Positions 33,924-46,160 are shown, counted from the first letter of the stretch. The stretch: 64,000 nucleotides of DNA from Wolfiporia cocos (GCA_029448655.1 JACCLO010000012.1:1178001-1242000); one strand, 5' to 3'. Notes: a model not told the origin generated them from the sequence alone. Numbers and translations: made by a program.

Positions 33924-35821
33924 CTCAGAATACATAGCTTCCCTGGAGCAAAGAATATCTCCAGCCTCCCTGCATATCCGATTCAGTATTATGAGGGAGC
34001 CGATGGTATTGAAGGGCTTATGGAACGATTAATCCAGCGTGGAAAGAAGTGGGCGGCGATCACAGGTGGAGTACATCATCTTGCCTATCAAGGCATTGCT
34101 TTCGAGTTCAAATCTGATCGTCAAGGTGAATATGTCAAGCACAGTGTAAGTCTCATATCATCAATTGATGACATGTATTAAGTGACTGCTCTGCAGATCA
34201 ACTCACGAGTGATGATAGACAGGAGTAGGTAACAAGACAATCCTGCAAAGATATATGCTCACTATGTCCGTACTTCAGAGACATTTGCTGAGACGGTGCC
34301 CAACTATGGCCAACTCCCACACATCACAAAGACACTATCGGGCCGCATCATTGATAGACATTCTCGTAGAGCAAGACAATATGGGGCCAAGAAAGACAAA
34401 AATGTAGAGGATATCTGAGAGCTTACTGATGAAGAACTTCTACTGGCCACACCCATCATATATGGCTTCAGCCTCTCTGACAAACAGTGGTGTATGTACT
34501 GACTTTTCGCGTTTCCTTTATTTGGCTAATGGACATTGGTGTAATCACTAGTGGAATTTTCTGTTGATCTAATAACTCCGTTTCAATGGAATGATGAAGC
34601 CCTTTCTTGGCTTGTCATCCCTCCTCAACATAAAACGATTTTATGCACAATTCTCGAATCTTACACTTCAAACGTAGTATCGACCTTTGATGACTTTATA
34701 ATTGGCAAAGGACTTGGTCTTGTCATCAATCTCTTTGGCAATCCTGGTATAGGTGAGAACCCTTCAGCACTCGATTCTTCACAATATGTTAACAGCACCT
34801 GCAGGTAAGAGCCTCACAGCTGAAGCCATGAGTGAAGGTCCATATGTCATAACAACGTTGATTAGACCTAGAGCAGCTGATAATGATTGTGATTAGAACT
34901 CTGAAGTAAGTCGCAATCTGTCAGTCTGGGTATTGAATCAGTCACAGCATGTGTCTCTAGAGCCTCTATATATCGTTGGAGCAGCAGATCTGGGTACAAA
35001 TGCAGAATCGCTGGATAAAAACCTCACGAAGGTCTTCAAAGTGGCTGCTGCCTGGGGGGCAGTCTGCCTCATAGACGAAGCTGACGTATTCCTTGAAGAA
35101 CGATCTCTGCAATCCATAGAGCGGAATGCCATGGTCGCTGTCTTTCTCAGACAACTTGAGTTTGCGATGCACATGTGTTCACTGTGGATATAGCTCATCG
35201 ATGTACAGATATTTCCATGGCATTCTGCTCCTGACAACCAACCAAGTCCAGGTCTTTGATGAGGCATTCCAATCGTGTATTCACATTTCCATTCACTATA
35301 GCGACCTCACTCCTGAGGCGAGGTGCCAAATCTGGCTGGCATTCCTGTGCAAGGTCAATGGAGATGTTCCGAATGGGGGAGTGACGGAGGAAGAACTTGC
35401 AGAGCTTGGTGAAAAGGATGTGAATTGGCACCAGATCAAGAATGTGGTAAAGATAGCGGGAGCCTTAGTGGTGGGTGGGCACGAGAGACTTGGGATGAAA
35501 CATCTCGTTCAAATATTGGATCTGATGGAAGAATTTAACATAAGGTATGATGGTTCATCTTTCAGTGGAAGCTGTGATTTATCAACTTTTGCCTCTTCAG
35601 CAACAAAGTCTGCGGCTAAACATCTCTCTAGACAGCACTGATGATTGATTAGAGTAGTGATCTTGGATACCATGCAATTTCAACCCAATGATAGAGGTTC
35701 CTTCTTCTTGCACCGTGTAAGTTGAATGCATGTTGTCCAGAGGATTACTTTCTGTACATGTCGTCAATGCAACACTATTACATTGCCGATGAGATTACAT
35801 TGAGCCAATCCTGCATCCTGG

Positions 35822-36457
35822 GAGGGACTTCAGTGCCGGAGATGCATCTTTAGAGACACCATAGATGCATCTGGGGCACTCTAAGCACTCTTAACGCCCA
35901 AGCGTGCTGCATAGATGCATCTGAATAAAATAATATACATCTGCGCAAGAAACACCTGCACAGGGTTCGAACACCTGACCCGGGATTAGCAAAAGTCGCA
36001 ACCTTTACCACTTCACCAAATGGTCTTGGTATCTAGTCACATACTTGTCAATATGATACATTTTATGTCCTTTCGTCGCCGTAGCTATTAATTGTCAAGT
36101 CACACCTTAGTGCAATGTTCCATTTCACTCTGTAGCTAATTTATGATAGCATCCTTACCTCATTGCAGATATATGGGTTGTGGGATACATCACTAAAGAG
36201 GTGCATGAGTTCAAGGAACACTTGAGCTTACTGACAGAATGTTAAATTTTATTATTATATCAACTACTGACTATATATTTTCACAGGATCTTCCTTTCAT
36301 CAGCCGCTTTAGCCGAGTGTTTTCAGTTGCTGTTTTGCTGAGGTCTCATGGTTCCTTGTTCGATTCCCGGCTCATGATGCTTTATTTTGGTACTAACGGG
36401 CGCCTAATTTCGATGACTTAGAGTGCCCCAGATGCATCTGTGGCACTGAACTCTACG
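35822..36457. mobile_element. Foldback element 3 (636 bp), different body, same termini
   Basis: Starts GAGGGACTTCAGTGCC and ends GGCACTGAACTCTACG, that is, the same two terminal types as elements 1 and 2 in reversed order. TCCTGG flanks both sides (35816-35821 and 36458-36463). The inverted arms share AGATGCATCT, GGGGCACTCTAAG and a block near TTAACGCCC. tRNA-like modules again face outwards: left, minus strand, B box 35963-35975 and A box 36002-36018; right, plus strand, A box near 36309-36320 and B box GTTCGATTCCC at 36358-36368. These modules derive from a different tRNA type than in elements 1 and 2. Confidence 0.82.
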
Positions 36458-37109
36458 TCCTGGTCCCGTACACCGTTATAAACAGCACAAAAGCCTAGCC
36501 TTGAGATGTTGGTATTTGGTCTGTAATTCAAGTCCTCTAGCACGAATGTTTTGTTGTATCAGTTGTGGTTCAGGAGTTCCAGGAATATTCAAACAGCATT
36601 TCGTGTGGCTCTTCGACCGTCTAATCATCCCCTCGGCTTATGCATTTCGTATAATACACTGCCAGAACGTGTAAATAATAGGACGTTTTCCGACAATTTT
36701 CGAAGGACTGGGGAGACGGCACTCATTATGCACATCCATCATGTACAACAGATTGACGTCGACTGCTATAGACAGGGCAGATTTTCGTCGTCGTCGCTGT
36801 ACGGCCACGAGCTGTGGCGAATCATCCGCTTTAAGCGTCTATAATCCCTCTATCTGTGATATTTGGTTCCTGGAACATCCATTCATTGCTCGGGGCGGCG
36901 TGCACTGCGATTTACTAGTACTTGAAGCGCGCATCGACCGCCCATCATGACAAAACAGCATATGATACACATTGAGGGCCGCTGCCCGACCTATATCGTA
37001 AACAACATACAAAGCGAACGTCGTGAGCTGGGTCGAAGCGACGATAAATCATATTCATAGCCCGTCATCAACAGCGAGCGCGAGCGGACGAAATGGCGCA
37101 CCCTCGGGA
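36458..37109. other. Intergenic region
   Basis: Contains the right-hand duplication of element 3 and the 3' side of the membrane protein gene. No gene supported. Confidence 0.4.
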
Positions 37110-38944
37110 TCAATACTCGGTCGAGTCTTGCAGCCGCCACCGCCTGAGCGGGCCCCACCACCACATCGACGTCGGCCGCGGCACGTCTGGCTCCTGGTGC
37201 ACCCGCGCGTCGACGGAGCCCTCGCTGCGCCTTCTATTCCGCCTCCGCACGCGCCGGCTCCCATCCTCCGCCTCCTTCTCCGTCTCCACCTCCGCCTGCG
37301 AATCCCTCCTCCCCTTCCCTCCCCCCTTCCACCTCTCCGCACAGTCCACGCCCTCCGCCTCCAGGTCCCCGTCTCCGTCCCCGTCCCCATCGCCATCCCC
37401 GCCACCCTCGTCCTCGCCAACGACCGTCTCGTTATCCGCCGAGTCCTGCACGCGCCGCGCGGCGTACTGCCCGAGGCCCCACCCGCGGCCCGCGCGCCCC
37501 TCGTGCCCATACACCTCTTGCACGCGCTCGACCCACTCCTCCGCCTGCTCGCGCGCCGCGGCGATGTGCTCGCGGCGGAGGAGGAGGAACCACGTGTACG
37601 GCCGCGCGAGCACCCCGCGCACGCGCGTGCTGCCCGCGCGCGTCGACAAGGCCGCGGACTCGGGCGCGGTGCTCGACGCGGACGAGGAGGCGGACACTGG
37701 CGCGGGCGCGGGGGAGGGGGCAGATGCGGATGCGGACGCGCGGGGGAAGCGGAGCGCGTCCGCGACGCCCTTGATGAGGGACTCTGCGCGCTCGCGGCGG
37801 ACGCGGCGGCGCGCGAGGCGGCGGCGGCGCTTGTTGAGGCGCTTCTCCTCGCGGTCGAGGAGCTCGTCGAGTTCGCCGACGCCCATCCCCGCCCCGACCC
37901 ACCACCACCAGCCGAGGAAGCTCTGCCAGAGGATCACGGACCACATCAGGGGCTTCATCCACGAGAACTGGTCCTTGCCGGGGATGTACACGAGCGCGAT
38001 CGCCGTCGACATGGGTGCGAGCGTGAGCGCGCCCGCCCCGAACGCCGCGGTGCCGCCGTCCGTGCGCCACGCGTTCCGCCGGTTCACGATCAGCCCCCAG
38101 AGGAAGAGCGCGAGCGTGAAGAGGATCGAGAGCGTCGCGTTGCAGATGTTCTGCACCGCGATCGTCGCCCGCTGCACCACCGCGTCGGACGAGAGCCGCA
38201 GGAGCTGCATCACCGCGGACGTGATCGAGAGCGGGCCGAGCAGCGCGAAGATGAGCCGCTTCTCCAGCTTTGACGGGAAGAGCAGCGTCAGGAACTGGAT
38301 GTGCGTGAGCTGCGGGCGCGTCAGTGCCTCTCCCGCGAAACAGATGCGAGCAGTGCTGCCCGAAGGTCGCCCATGCCGTCGCGCGCGAACATTACGGCAG
38401 CGAAGGCACCCCACCTTCGCGGCAGCACTAGTCGATACCAGGCCGGACCGCGCACCTGAATCAGCATCCCGTTCGTCGCCGTCATCAGCAGCCACGCCGC
38501 CAGCTCGGCGACCGTCCAGCCGACTGGCGACTCTGGCGGGAGGTCCACCGCGAGATAATTGAGCATGTAGGGCCACGTCTGGCTCGTCGCGGACACGGTG
38601 CTCATGACGATGTGCAGGGTGGAGATAACGGTGATCAGGAGCATGCAGACGGCGGAGATCTGCAGCGAGAAGTTGATGGGCGCGAGCCGGAAGTGGTACT
38701 GAGCGGTGAACAGCAGCTGGAGCAGCAGCACGCCCATCAGCGTGAGCACGACGCCATTGACGAGTAGCTGCACGGGGAGCGAGCGGGCAAAGATGGGTCG
38801 GTACTTGAGGATCGGGTCGCTTGCAGAGCTGTGATTCCGTCAGTGGTGCCGAGCGTAAACGAGCGCCGCATCATACCTGCTCTCCGAGGAATTGGTTGCG
38901 ATCGCATGGGCAACGCAGGTGAGTAAAATCCAATATCGATTCAT
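37110..38944 (-). CDS. Seven-pass membrane protein with signal peptide and long charged tail
   Basis: Three exons on minus: 38944-38877, 38819-38456 and 38309-37110, giving about 543 residues. It starts MNRYWILLTCVAHAIATNSS, a signal-peptide-like segment with a following N-glycosylation site. I count seven hydrophobic segments: VQLLVNGVVLTLMGVLLLQL, ISAVCMLLITVISTLHIV, AELAAWLLMTATNGMLI, LIFALLGPLSITSAVM, LSILFTLALFLWGLIV, ALTLAPMSTAIALVYI and LMWSVILWQSFLGWWWWVG. After residue 300 comes a long cytoplasmic-type tail with a basic coil (EEKRLNKRRRRLARRR), a Ser/Ala/Pro-rich stretch and a (GD)n tract. The topology is receptor-like, but I do not recognise STE3, Rim21/PalH or any other named family. 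Function unknown. Confidence 0.7.
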
Positions 38945-41339
38945 GACCGGGGATTGTCGGAATCCTAGCAGCCCCTGTGCTGACTGGTACGCCGCCGCTG
39001 TTGAGCGCAGGGTAGCAGAAGCAACTATCCGGTGCCTACCTCGACGGAGGAACGCCCTGGGGTGAGGAGGAAAGAGGAGGGACACCCCTGAGAGCGTTGT
39101 GGGCGGGGAGGATGCGCATCTCGGAATGGAATCTGGTCTGCGCCAAGCTGCCAAGACATCAACACCAGTTAGTCACACCGTCACACGTAAGCAACCACCG
39201 CCGGGGCCATCTTTTCGTTTGAACGGCCAAGTTCTGTTCGAGCACCGCGTAAGTACTCGAAATGTAGAGTCGATGGCTGATTCGTGTTGGACTGGCATGA
39301 CGTCACTCGTTCGAATCCAGACATGATATTGTACATGCGAGTGAACGACAGTCGCCCGCTATGTCAAGGAGAAGCGTGTAGGTTTACAGCCACAGTGGCC
39401 GTGGCCGATGCAGAAAACGTAGCCGGCCGCCGATGACGTAAGCGCGAGAGTAGTGAGGGAATGCGAACAAAGGCCGTGACGATATGAACGATCGCGTAAA
39501 GGACGGACGTAAATTAGAAATAAGCTAGACGACTTACACGAGTGGCCTCCTACTCGCGCGTAATCGTTCGGCTCCTCTTGAGGAGATGGTGTCACCTCGC
39601 CAATACTTAGAAGTAAGCTGGATACGAGAAAGCGCGGGGAGAGAGATGGATAACCACGCGTCCTTTTATGTTACAGGAGACACAAGATTCAAGAGCCGAT
39701 CAATACTGCGATAGGATGACGAAACGTTTGAAGACGGTTGCCTGATAAAGTAGGAATCTTGCCATAATAGTACAATGGCTTGTGAAGAAGAAATAGACAG
39801 GATGGGGGTTGCGTCATCGGCGCAGACGCGTCCGCTATACCCTAATAAGATACGTCGTGCAACGGCTCGAACGTGATTAGCTGATCATCGATCATCAACC
39901 GCGCCCTATATATTCACTTGCGCATCTCGCTGCCCTCGAGCCCGGGATGACGTCAGTTTGGATTGCCAACAGTTCTTCGTCGTGTCGTGCGGGCCATAGC
40001 TCGTATGCTGGCAAAGCCGGTGGGGGATAGAATAGTGCAACCGTATGAAAGAAACAAAAACAAGAATAGAATGGATTAGGATTCTCGAGGGTCGTGTATC
40101 GTGTTTTACCTCCACACTAGAGGGTACGCCCTGAGGATAACCATGTTGGATTCACTTGATTGATGAAGGAACAGTGGCCGGAGACTTTAGCCTGCAAGTT
40201 CATACTTATGTGCCCTGCGAGACTGTAAACACCGCATCGCAGCTCACAGTAGCGGATGGAGGCGGCATATAGCTGAGTATGACAGTGTCCTCCGCGCTCG
40301 GGAGAGCACTGCTCTACTGGACCACCGATCGCCCCTGGAATGGTGAATGTGTGTCGGCTCGTCAACTTTTGATACCGATGGTGTCACTTCCCTTCATTCC
40401 CGACATCCACCTCCATATACAGTTTGAGGGGACCATCAATGTAGGTGTCTGCCTCGGATTCATCACTGGCAGCGCGCCATTCTCCCACACTCTCACTTCT
40501 CTCTGGACTGTAAGCCATAACGCCGCAAGGGAGCCCAGTCTCAACTGGAGCAAACACTGCAGGACCATAATGAGAGCAAACTCGATGCTTCCTTTCCTGC
40601 AACATACCGGGTCGCCTCACACGAGCTCGAAACATAGCCATAGCAATCTCCGCTGCCAGGTACGCGGAGTTGTGCAGGAGTATGCTCGGGTCTCTCCGGG
40701 TCTCCGCCGCATGCCCGCTGCACGATGCACGCCCAAGGCAGCCCTCGTCCTGAAGGCTGGCGATCCTGCGCCAACGTTCGCTGAAGCGAATACTGTGCAG
40801 CCTCGTGCTCGGGCCTGCATGCGCTCTGCCAACAGACGTGGTTCCCAGGGCGCCTGCGGCTCGCCTGTGCGTTGATGGCGGCGATCTGCAGCCCATTTGC
40901 TATTTGTGTCGGTCTGGCCCGTTGCTGCGCGCTTGCCGCACGTCCTGCGCCCTTCATGCAGACGCCGCGCGGCGAGCGACACACTCTTGTCGCGAACGTT
41001 CTGCGCCCCACCACCGCACAGGCATTCGCTCAGTCCGTCGTCATTTGCTCCCGACGAGCAATTTTCGTAGGACACAAGCTCGGGAGCGGCGGCCAATGGG
41101 GTGCCAGCCGACGGCTCCCATCAGGTCCGGGATACCAAAAATAGGCCACGAACACGAGGCTCTGTCGCATCCCTGAATGCAAGTTTTCCCAGAGCCACGT
41201 GACGGCGTGTTCATAACTCGAGTGCAGCAGCGCCCAGCCGTGCTTGCCCTTGTCCTCCTTGACCTCGCCCAGAACCCGCCTCTTCGCCGCCGTTCAGGCC
41301 ACCCTGCAGCAGTCTCTGTCGCGCATTCCTTCCGACAAG
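38945..41339. other. 2.4-kb intergenic region
   Basis: Lies between divergent genes. Several long open frames at 40279-41176 on both strands overlap one another and have no motifs, so I treat them as GC-driven shadows. The stretch holds promoters for both flanking genes. Confidence 0.4.
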
Positions 41340-42412
41340 ATGTACGCGCTCCCCTACGCTCTCACTGCTGTAAGTCGCGCCAAACGCCCCCCGCGAGCGC
41401 TGCTGATAAGCATCATCCGTATCGCGCCACTTCGCGCGCTCTGGCCGACTGTAGCTTGCAGCTCTCACTGTCGCGACCGCCAAGGACATTGTGATCACCG
41501 TCGGTCACAACACAACCGGCACCCCCGGCGCCGTCTTCGACCCCCAGGAGGTGACCGCCGAGATCGGTGACAATGTCGTCTTCAACTGTGAGTCTTCCAT
41601 TGTTATCAATTTTCTTCGGCAGCCGCCTTGGACCTTTCTCTGCGTCTGTACCCTTTCCATGACTACCCCGAACAACGATGCAACACTCCGTCCCTATTCC
41701 GAGCAGTCGCCAGTTGATCCCAACTCCCTTGCGGCTCCTCATGGCGGCGACTGCATGGCACGGCGACGCATGCCCGCATCTGTGATGCATGCAACCCGCT
41801 TCCCTTCATCTGTCCATCCGCGCACACGACCGCTAACCCGCGCCGCGCTATCCCCGCAGTCACGCTCGGGAACCACACCGCGACGCAGTCGACGTTCGCG
41901 GCGCCGTGCGTGCCCGCGCACGAGACGAACAGCACGATCAACGGCTTCGACTCGAGCTTCCGCGACGCGGGCAACGGCACCGCGATCACGATCCTGAACG
42001 TCACCATCGACACCAACGCGACCATCTGGTTCTTCGACTGGAACACGTGCGCCGAGGGCGGCGTCGGCGGCATCAACATCAACGAGAGCTCGACGCAGAC
42101 CCTCGCCGGCTTCGAGGTGTGCCCCCTTCCTTTTCCCCTCCCCCTCCCCTCCCCGCGCCCGGCTGAGTGAGTGAGCGAGTGACTGACGCGTGCCCGCAGC
42201 GCAACGCGATCCGCCTGAACGGCACGAACACGACCACGTCCACGAGCGCCAGCGCGACCGCAACCTCGCCGGGCAGCGGCTCCTCTACGAGCGCGTCCTC
42301 GACCGCGACGCAGAGCGCGAGCGGCAAGTCGTCCGGCGCCGAGCGCCGCGCCGTCGCCGGTGCCCTGGGCGCTGCGCCGCTGGTCCTCGCCGCGCTCGCG
42401 CTCGCGCTCTGA
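41340..42412 (+). CDS. Secreted cupredoxin-like, GPI-type surface protein
   Basis: Four exons: 41340-41369, 41455-41587, 41860-42116 and 42200-42412; 210 residues. The acceptor at 41454 gives the signal peptide MYALPYALTALAALTVATA. The mature part begins KDIVITVGHN..VFDPQEVTAEIGDNVVF, the first half of the fungal extracellular cupredoxin fold, then QSTFAAPCVPAH and IWFFDWNTCAEGGVGGIN. Compared with copper-binding members, the second half lacks the usual His and Met ligands around the Cys loop, so copper binding is doubtful. A Ser/Thr/Ala-rich linker follows, then a hydrophobic end (APLVLAALALAL), a typical GPI-anchor signal. Several N-x-T sites suggest glycosylation. The likely place is the cell wall or outer plasma membrane. 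The second intron is unusually long (272 nt). Confidence 0.85.
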
Positions 42413-43830
42413 GCGCCCCCCGCCCCGTCCCTCTTTCTCCTCTGGTCGCATCTCGTCCTCTTCGATACCCCGCCGCGGCGCCGTTGTGTTGTGTGTGTGT
42501 GGTGGTTGAAGGGGCGCGGCTCGGCACCGGACTGGGACTGCTGCTGTCTGTCATGTGTAACTGCTCGCGGGTGCGCCCCGCCCACGCTCCCTTTGATACC
42601 ACGCTCTTGTGCCGTTCGTCCGACCCCGCCGCAGCGGTCGTCGCTTTGCTATTGTTATTGTTGTTGCGCGCTAATCGTCTTGTCGTTTGTGCTCGCTCTG
42701 GTCCCCCGGTCGATAGAAGGCTGTATGCTCATGTGCTTACGACTCAGTACTCGTGGACGGGCATGGATGATACACGCTATTTAATCGTACCCCGCGCGCT
42801 CGGGCAGGTGTGATCGGACGGGCGTGGGCCCTGGCTGTTGTAGGCCTGCCTCTCGGGGATGATGGGCGTCGCCATGTGGCGCAGTGGGAGCGGTGAAATG
42901 CGTAACCTAGACACCGGCGGTTCTCGCGCGGCCTGGCGCGAGGATGCAGGGGCCTTCCGCATGCAGAATTCCGGATCACGAGGTCGTCACACCTTGCTTG
43001 CAACTGGCCGTCCGGATGAATTGGTATATGCATGGTCCGTGCGCGACGCAGCTGAGGGTGAAGCTCGCAAGCCCGATCATGAACGTGGAGAGTTTTATGA
43101 CGGCCTGGTTGATGAGGGTAGGTGTCGCTCCGGCGTGGAAGACGAAAAACATGAAGCCGTGACATTGGTTCCAGGCTGGTTCCAGATCGGTTGGCGCGCA
43201 GGGCGTTTTCCACGATGCCAGTGTGCTGTGGGCTGGTGGGATGTTGCGGGTCGTTCGAGCACGCGGCTGAGTTACCGGAAGGACTTCTCCTGGGCTTCGT
43301 TGCACTGCTAGCAGTCCATTCGGTTACCTAGACTCATGATCGGATTGGAACTTCGTTATGAACGTACTCCGGACGTCTGTTTCCGCAGCCCGGGAGTTTG
43401 GGACTGAGTGCAGCAGGCGTGGAAACAACCCTGCTTCTCGAGTACTTAGATGTCTGAACGTTCCCTACTGTCGGCCCCGCCTGCCACAGCATTCACATAT
43501 GAAAAGCAGAAACGTGCAGTTCGACAGCGCATGCCGCATATCATCAAAGTGGCTGGGCGGTCTTTGGATACCCGGCGGACTGCATGAGGCGCCGCTTCTG
43601 CACCACGTTCGAAGGAAGTCTGGTCGTTCCGCTGTAGTATCTTTGAGCACTTCTGTCAATTGGCATCGGAGGGCCTAGGATCCTTATCGGACACTGTCCG
43701 AGGCTCACGGGACCCAGAGTGTACTGATAGCGGGGCGTCCTTAAGGACGCCAGGCGTGGTAGCCTCTCGGAGTGGCCCCTGACTCCACCACAGCTCGCAG
43801 GCACCCTGCATCGGCGACAGGCAGGACAAC
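42413..43830. other. Intergenic region with ambiguous open frames
   Basis: Begins with the 3' region of the cupredoxin-like gene, including a short GT run near 42487-42503. Long frames on both strands between 42737 and 43311 overlap; a minus-strand model with a splice at about 43000 is possible but no family is recognisable. Confidence 0.35.
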
Positions 43831-45724
43831 ATGGCGTACACACTTGTGCTCGGGGACGTATCTATCGCGGTGGGCTGGGACGATCTCTTCTCTGCGGCGC
43901 TCTTTGTGTCCTTGGCGGCGATTGCCAGGCTTGTGCGGAACGCCCGCGCCGCGCGCGGTGCAGCGGAGAGCGGCCGTGCCGCGAACGAGACGCATAGCGA
44001 CGCCCTCGGGAAGCAGGACAACGCTCCGAAGGCGCTGCGCTATGGGGACGACCAGTCGAGCCCGTCGTGGCACGCCACGGGCCCGGGGTACCTGCCCGAT
44101 CCCGACCCCCTCCATCGCTTCGACCTGCAGAGCGCGACCGTGCGGGACTATGTCTATGTGAACAAGACGCTGCGCTATCCTTACTTCCAGGTGCGGAGAT
44201 CGCTGCGTTCGCGCGTCGGGCGAGGTTCTCACGCGCGGTGGTGCGGTCGGTCGTCGGTGGATAGACCATGTCCCATCAGCCGATGCATATCAATCATTGG
44301 ATTGAGATTGATAAGGACTACCAGTGGTATCTCGACGAGAAGGCGCGAGTGATACGTGAGCAAGGTGCGATCGTCCGCTCAATATGAACAGACATCCTGT
44401 ACGGCTGCTGGCATATTTCTTGTCGGATACGAGCGCGCACTTCGACTGTTGTTGTCTGATGTTGAAGGAATCAGTCACCTTGATTAGACGTTACCGTGCT
44501 GGCATGAAGTGTCTTCTTAAATTGCACGGTCTGACTGATTGAAATGCTAGGTAAACATGTCGTCGACTCGCTACCAGAGAACGACGACGCGTGTACCGAG
44601 CTGCTGGAATCACTCGTCGACTATCTCCCAAAGCGATATCCCACCCTCTTTGAGCTCGTGACAACTGAGAAACAGCCGTACTATGGGATTCTCAACAAAG
44701 TCACAGGAGAGCGCTTCACAGATGTACAGAGTTTGAAGGGCGTGGATGCGCTTCTTGTAGTGTCGAGGTGGGCTCCGCAGATGGTCGTGCTGATGGCAAT
44801 GCCATCGAGGTAACCTGACCTTCTACAGGTTGGTCCAAGACGATTTCTTGATGGCGCGAGAACGCGATGACGGGAAGATGTACTTCGTGGGCGGCTTGAT
44901 CGTCTTTCCAGGTGCAGCGATCCCCATCAAAAGCAGAATCAATGTTGACCTCTTATGTGATATCCAGGCTCATATCTGCTGTCGGAGAAAATCAACCAGC
45001 CTCTGCATGAGGTCCACTCACCGGTCCCGCACATAAACAAAATGATGATGAGCATCGAGCGGACGATGGCACGCTTCGCGCCCGACCGCCCTTTCGAGCG
45101 CTCCAGTTGGTGGATTGCCGACGACAGGCAACTCTTCTGGCGTAAGTAGCTGTTATGAGCACAAAAAGCTGCACTCTCGTGGATATAAGATATCAGCGCG
45201 CCTTTGACCGATATTATCTGCAGAAGCTGATGTTCTCCCTGGATTGCTGCAGATAACATCGTATCGGGATCAGTGCCCGAAGACTTGCATCCGAAGGACC
45301 TGTTTCTGAGGATTGATCATCAGACATTCCGCAAGCTTCCTAGAACAAGGGGGATTGTCTTCGGAGTGTCAGTCGCTCGCGGATGATGCTGACGCAGGAG
45401 AAATGCTGACATGCTGACAGGCATCCAGTATTGCAACGTATCGGAGACCTCGCTAACAGCCCTCTCGTTCCGGCTCTCCTAGCGAAGATCCATACTGACG
45501 CAGATAGCGAGCTCATGGACGTGCGTCTCCATTTCGTTTCGTCATACTCCTTGACAATGACATGCCAGCGCTAACGTATCACGCAGTACAAAAAGACGGA
45601 AAAGTATGCTGCGCGGCTGCTACCATACCTGCAAGAGCTTACTCAAGATCAGATTGCTCGCGGCGTGCTCAGGTACGTATTTCCTGTTTGTCATGCGCCG
45701 ACAACCAAAGCCGGCGATGTCTGA
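43831..45724 (+). CDS. HDOD / DUF3445 family protein (haem-dependent oxidative N-demethylase-like)
   Basis: Start ATG 43831, then a membrane-anchor-like segment (DLFSAALFVSLAAIARLV) that bacterial homologues lack. After exon 1 (ends about 44190) follow MSHQPMHINHWIEIDKDYQWYLDEKARVIREQ, ELLESLVDYLPKRYPTLFEL, a VQDDFLMAR segment, GGLIVFPG, LLSEKINQPLHEVHSPVPHINKMM and LFLRIDHQTFRKLPRTRGIVFGVHP, all in the order of the DUF3445 fold. Known members include the alpha subunit of bacterial haem-dependent amine demethylases; fungal members are uncharacterised. The aldehyde dehydrogenase gene lies 0.9 kb downstream on the same strand. The C terminus is uncertain: reading on from LR gives a stop at 45724, while using the donor at 45672 would extend it to about 45820. 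Confidence 0.75.
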
Positions 45725-46160
45725 GGCACCATACAGAGCCGAAGATGTGGATGATGTTGCCAAGTTCCGCGAGCGCGCAGCCACTAATACCGCTGGCGGG
45801 GACGTAGGAGGTGGACGAGAGGAGACAATGGTCTGAGCTTAGGTCCCGCGAGGGGTCAGGCGGTCGTCTGTGGCAAGGTAGTGACACAGTCAAAGCTATA
45901 GAATTCTGTCAGCACTGCATAAGTGCGATGTGTCGCAATATTTGCTTAGCAAGCATTACCGATCCAGCGTCACAGTGCTGACTCGAAAACGAAGTTGCAT
46001 TTCGGGCTGGCATTGGAGATCCCGTATGCGCGGGATGGTCCCATCGATGCAGGGTCTGGTTGATGATCAACATTACGTTATGGCGCATACGAGGCTTGGG
46101 GGTGCATGTGTACTGCTCGGGATCGCACGAGATCTCAAGCGACAACGGACATCGGGTGGG

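Larger units (their letters stand above)
32252..35640 (+). pseudogene. AAA ATPase pseudogene, copy 1, split by a mobile element
   Basis: Starts MPKIPHFPNPDEANEYNP. The N-terminal half resembles the domain that precedes AAA in many fungal ATPases (DUF7025-like: TFLSWLPFLKAHK, LTTTYEEMLAILASLLEHGEISFDLLWALYVPGKTV). At 33204 the frame is cut by element 2 and resumes at 33929 with IHSFPGAKNISSLPAYPIQYYEGAD. Later parts give NPGIG..SLTAEAMSEGPY (Walker A region), VCLIDEADVFLEERS (Walker B), LLLTTNQVQVFDEAFQS and the SDLTPEAR segment. Further damage includes stop codons near 34220, 34417 and 34895, and Asn in place of the usual Pro in the GPPG-type loop. It is clearly non-functional as an ATPase. 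The 3' third is shared with the inverted copy at 51.7-52.5 kb. Confidence 0.75.

Noticed and set aside
40279..41176. Several long overlapping open frames
   Set aside because: All six frames are rather open because of GC-rich composition; none has motifs or splice logic.
42737..43305. Minus-strand gene with hydrophobic stretch (FMIGLASFTLSCV)
   Set aside because: A splice at about 43000 can be drawn, but an equally long plus-strand frame overlaps and no conserved motif supports either.
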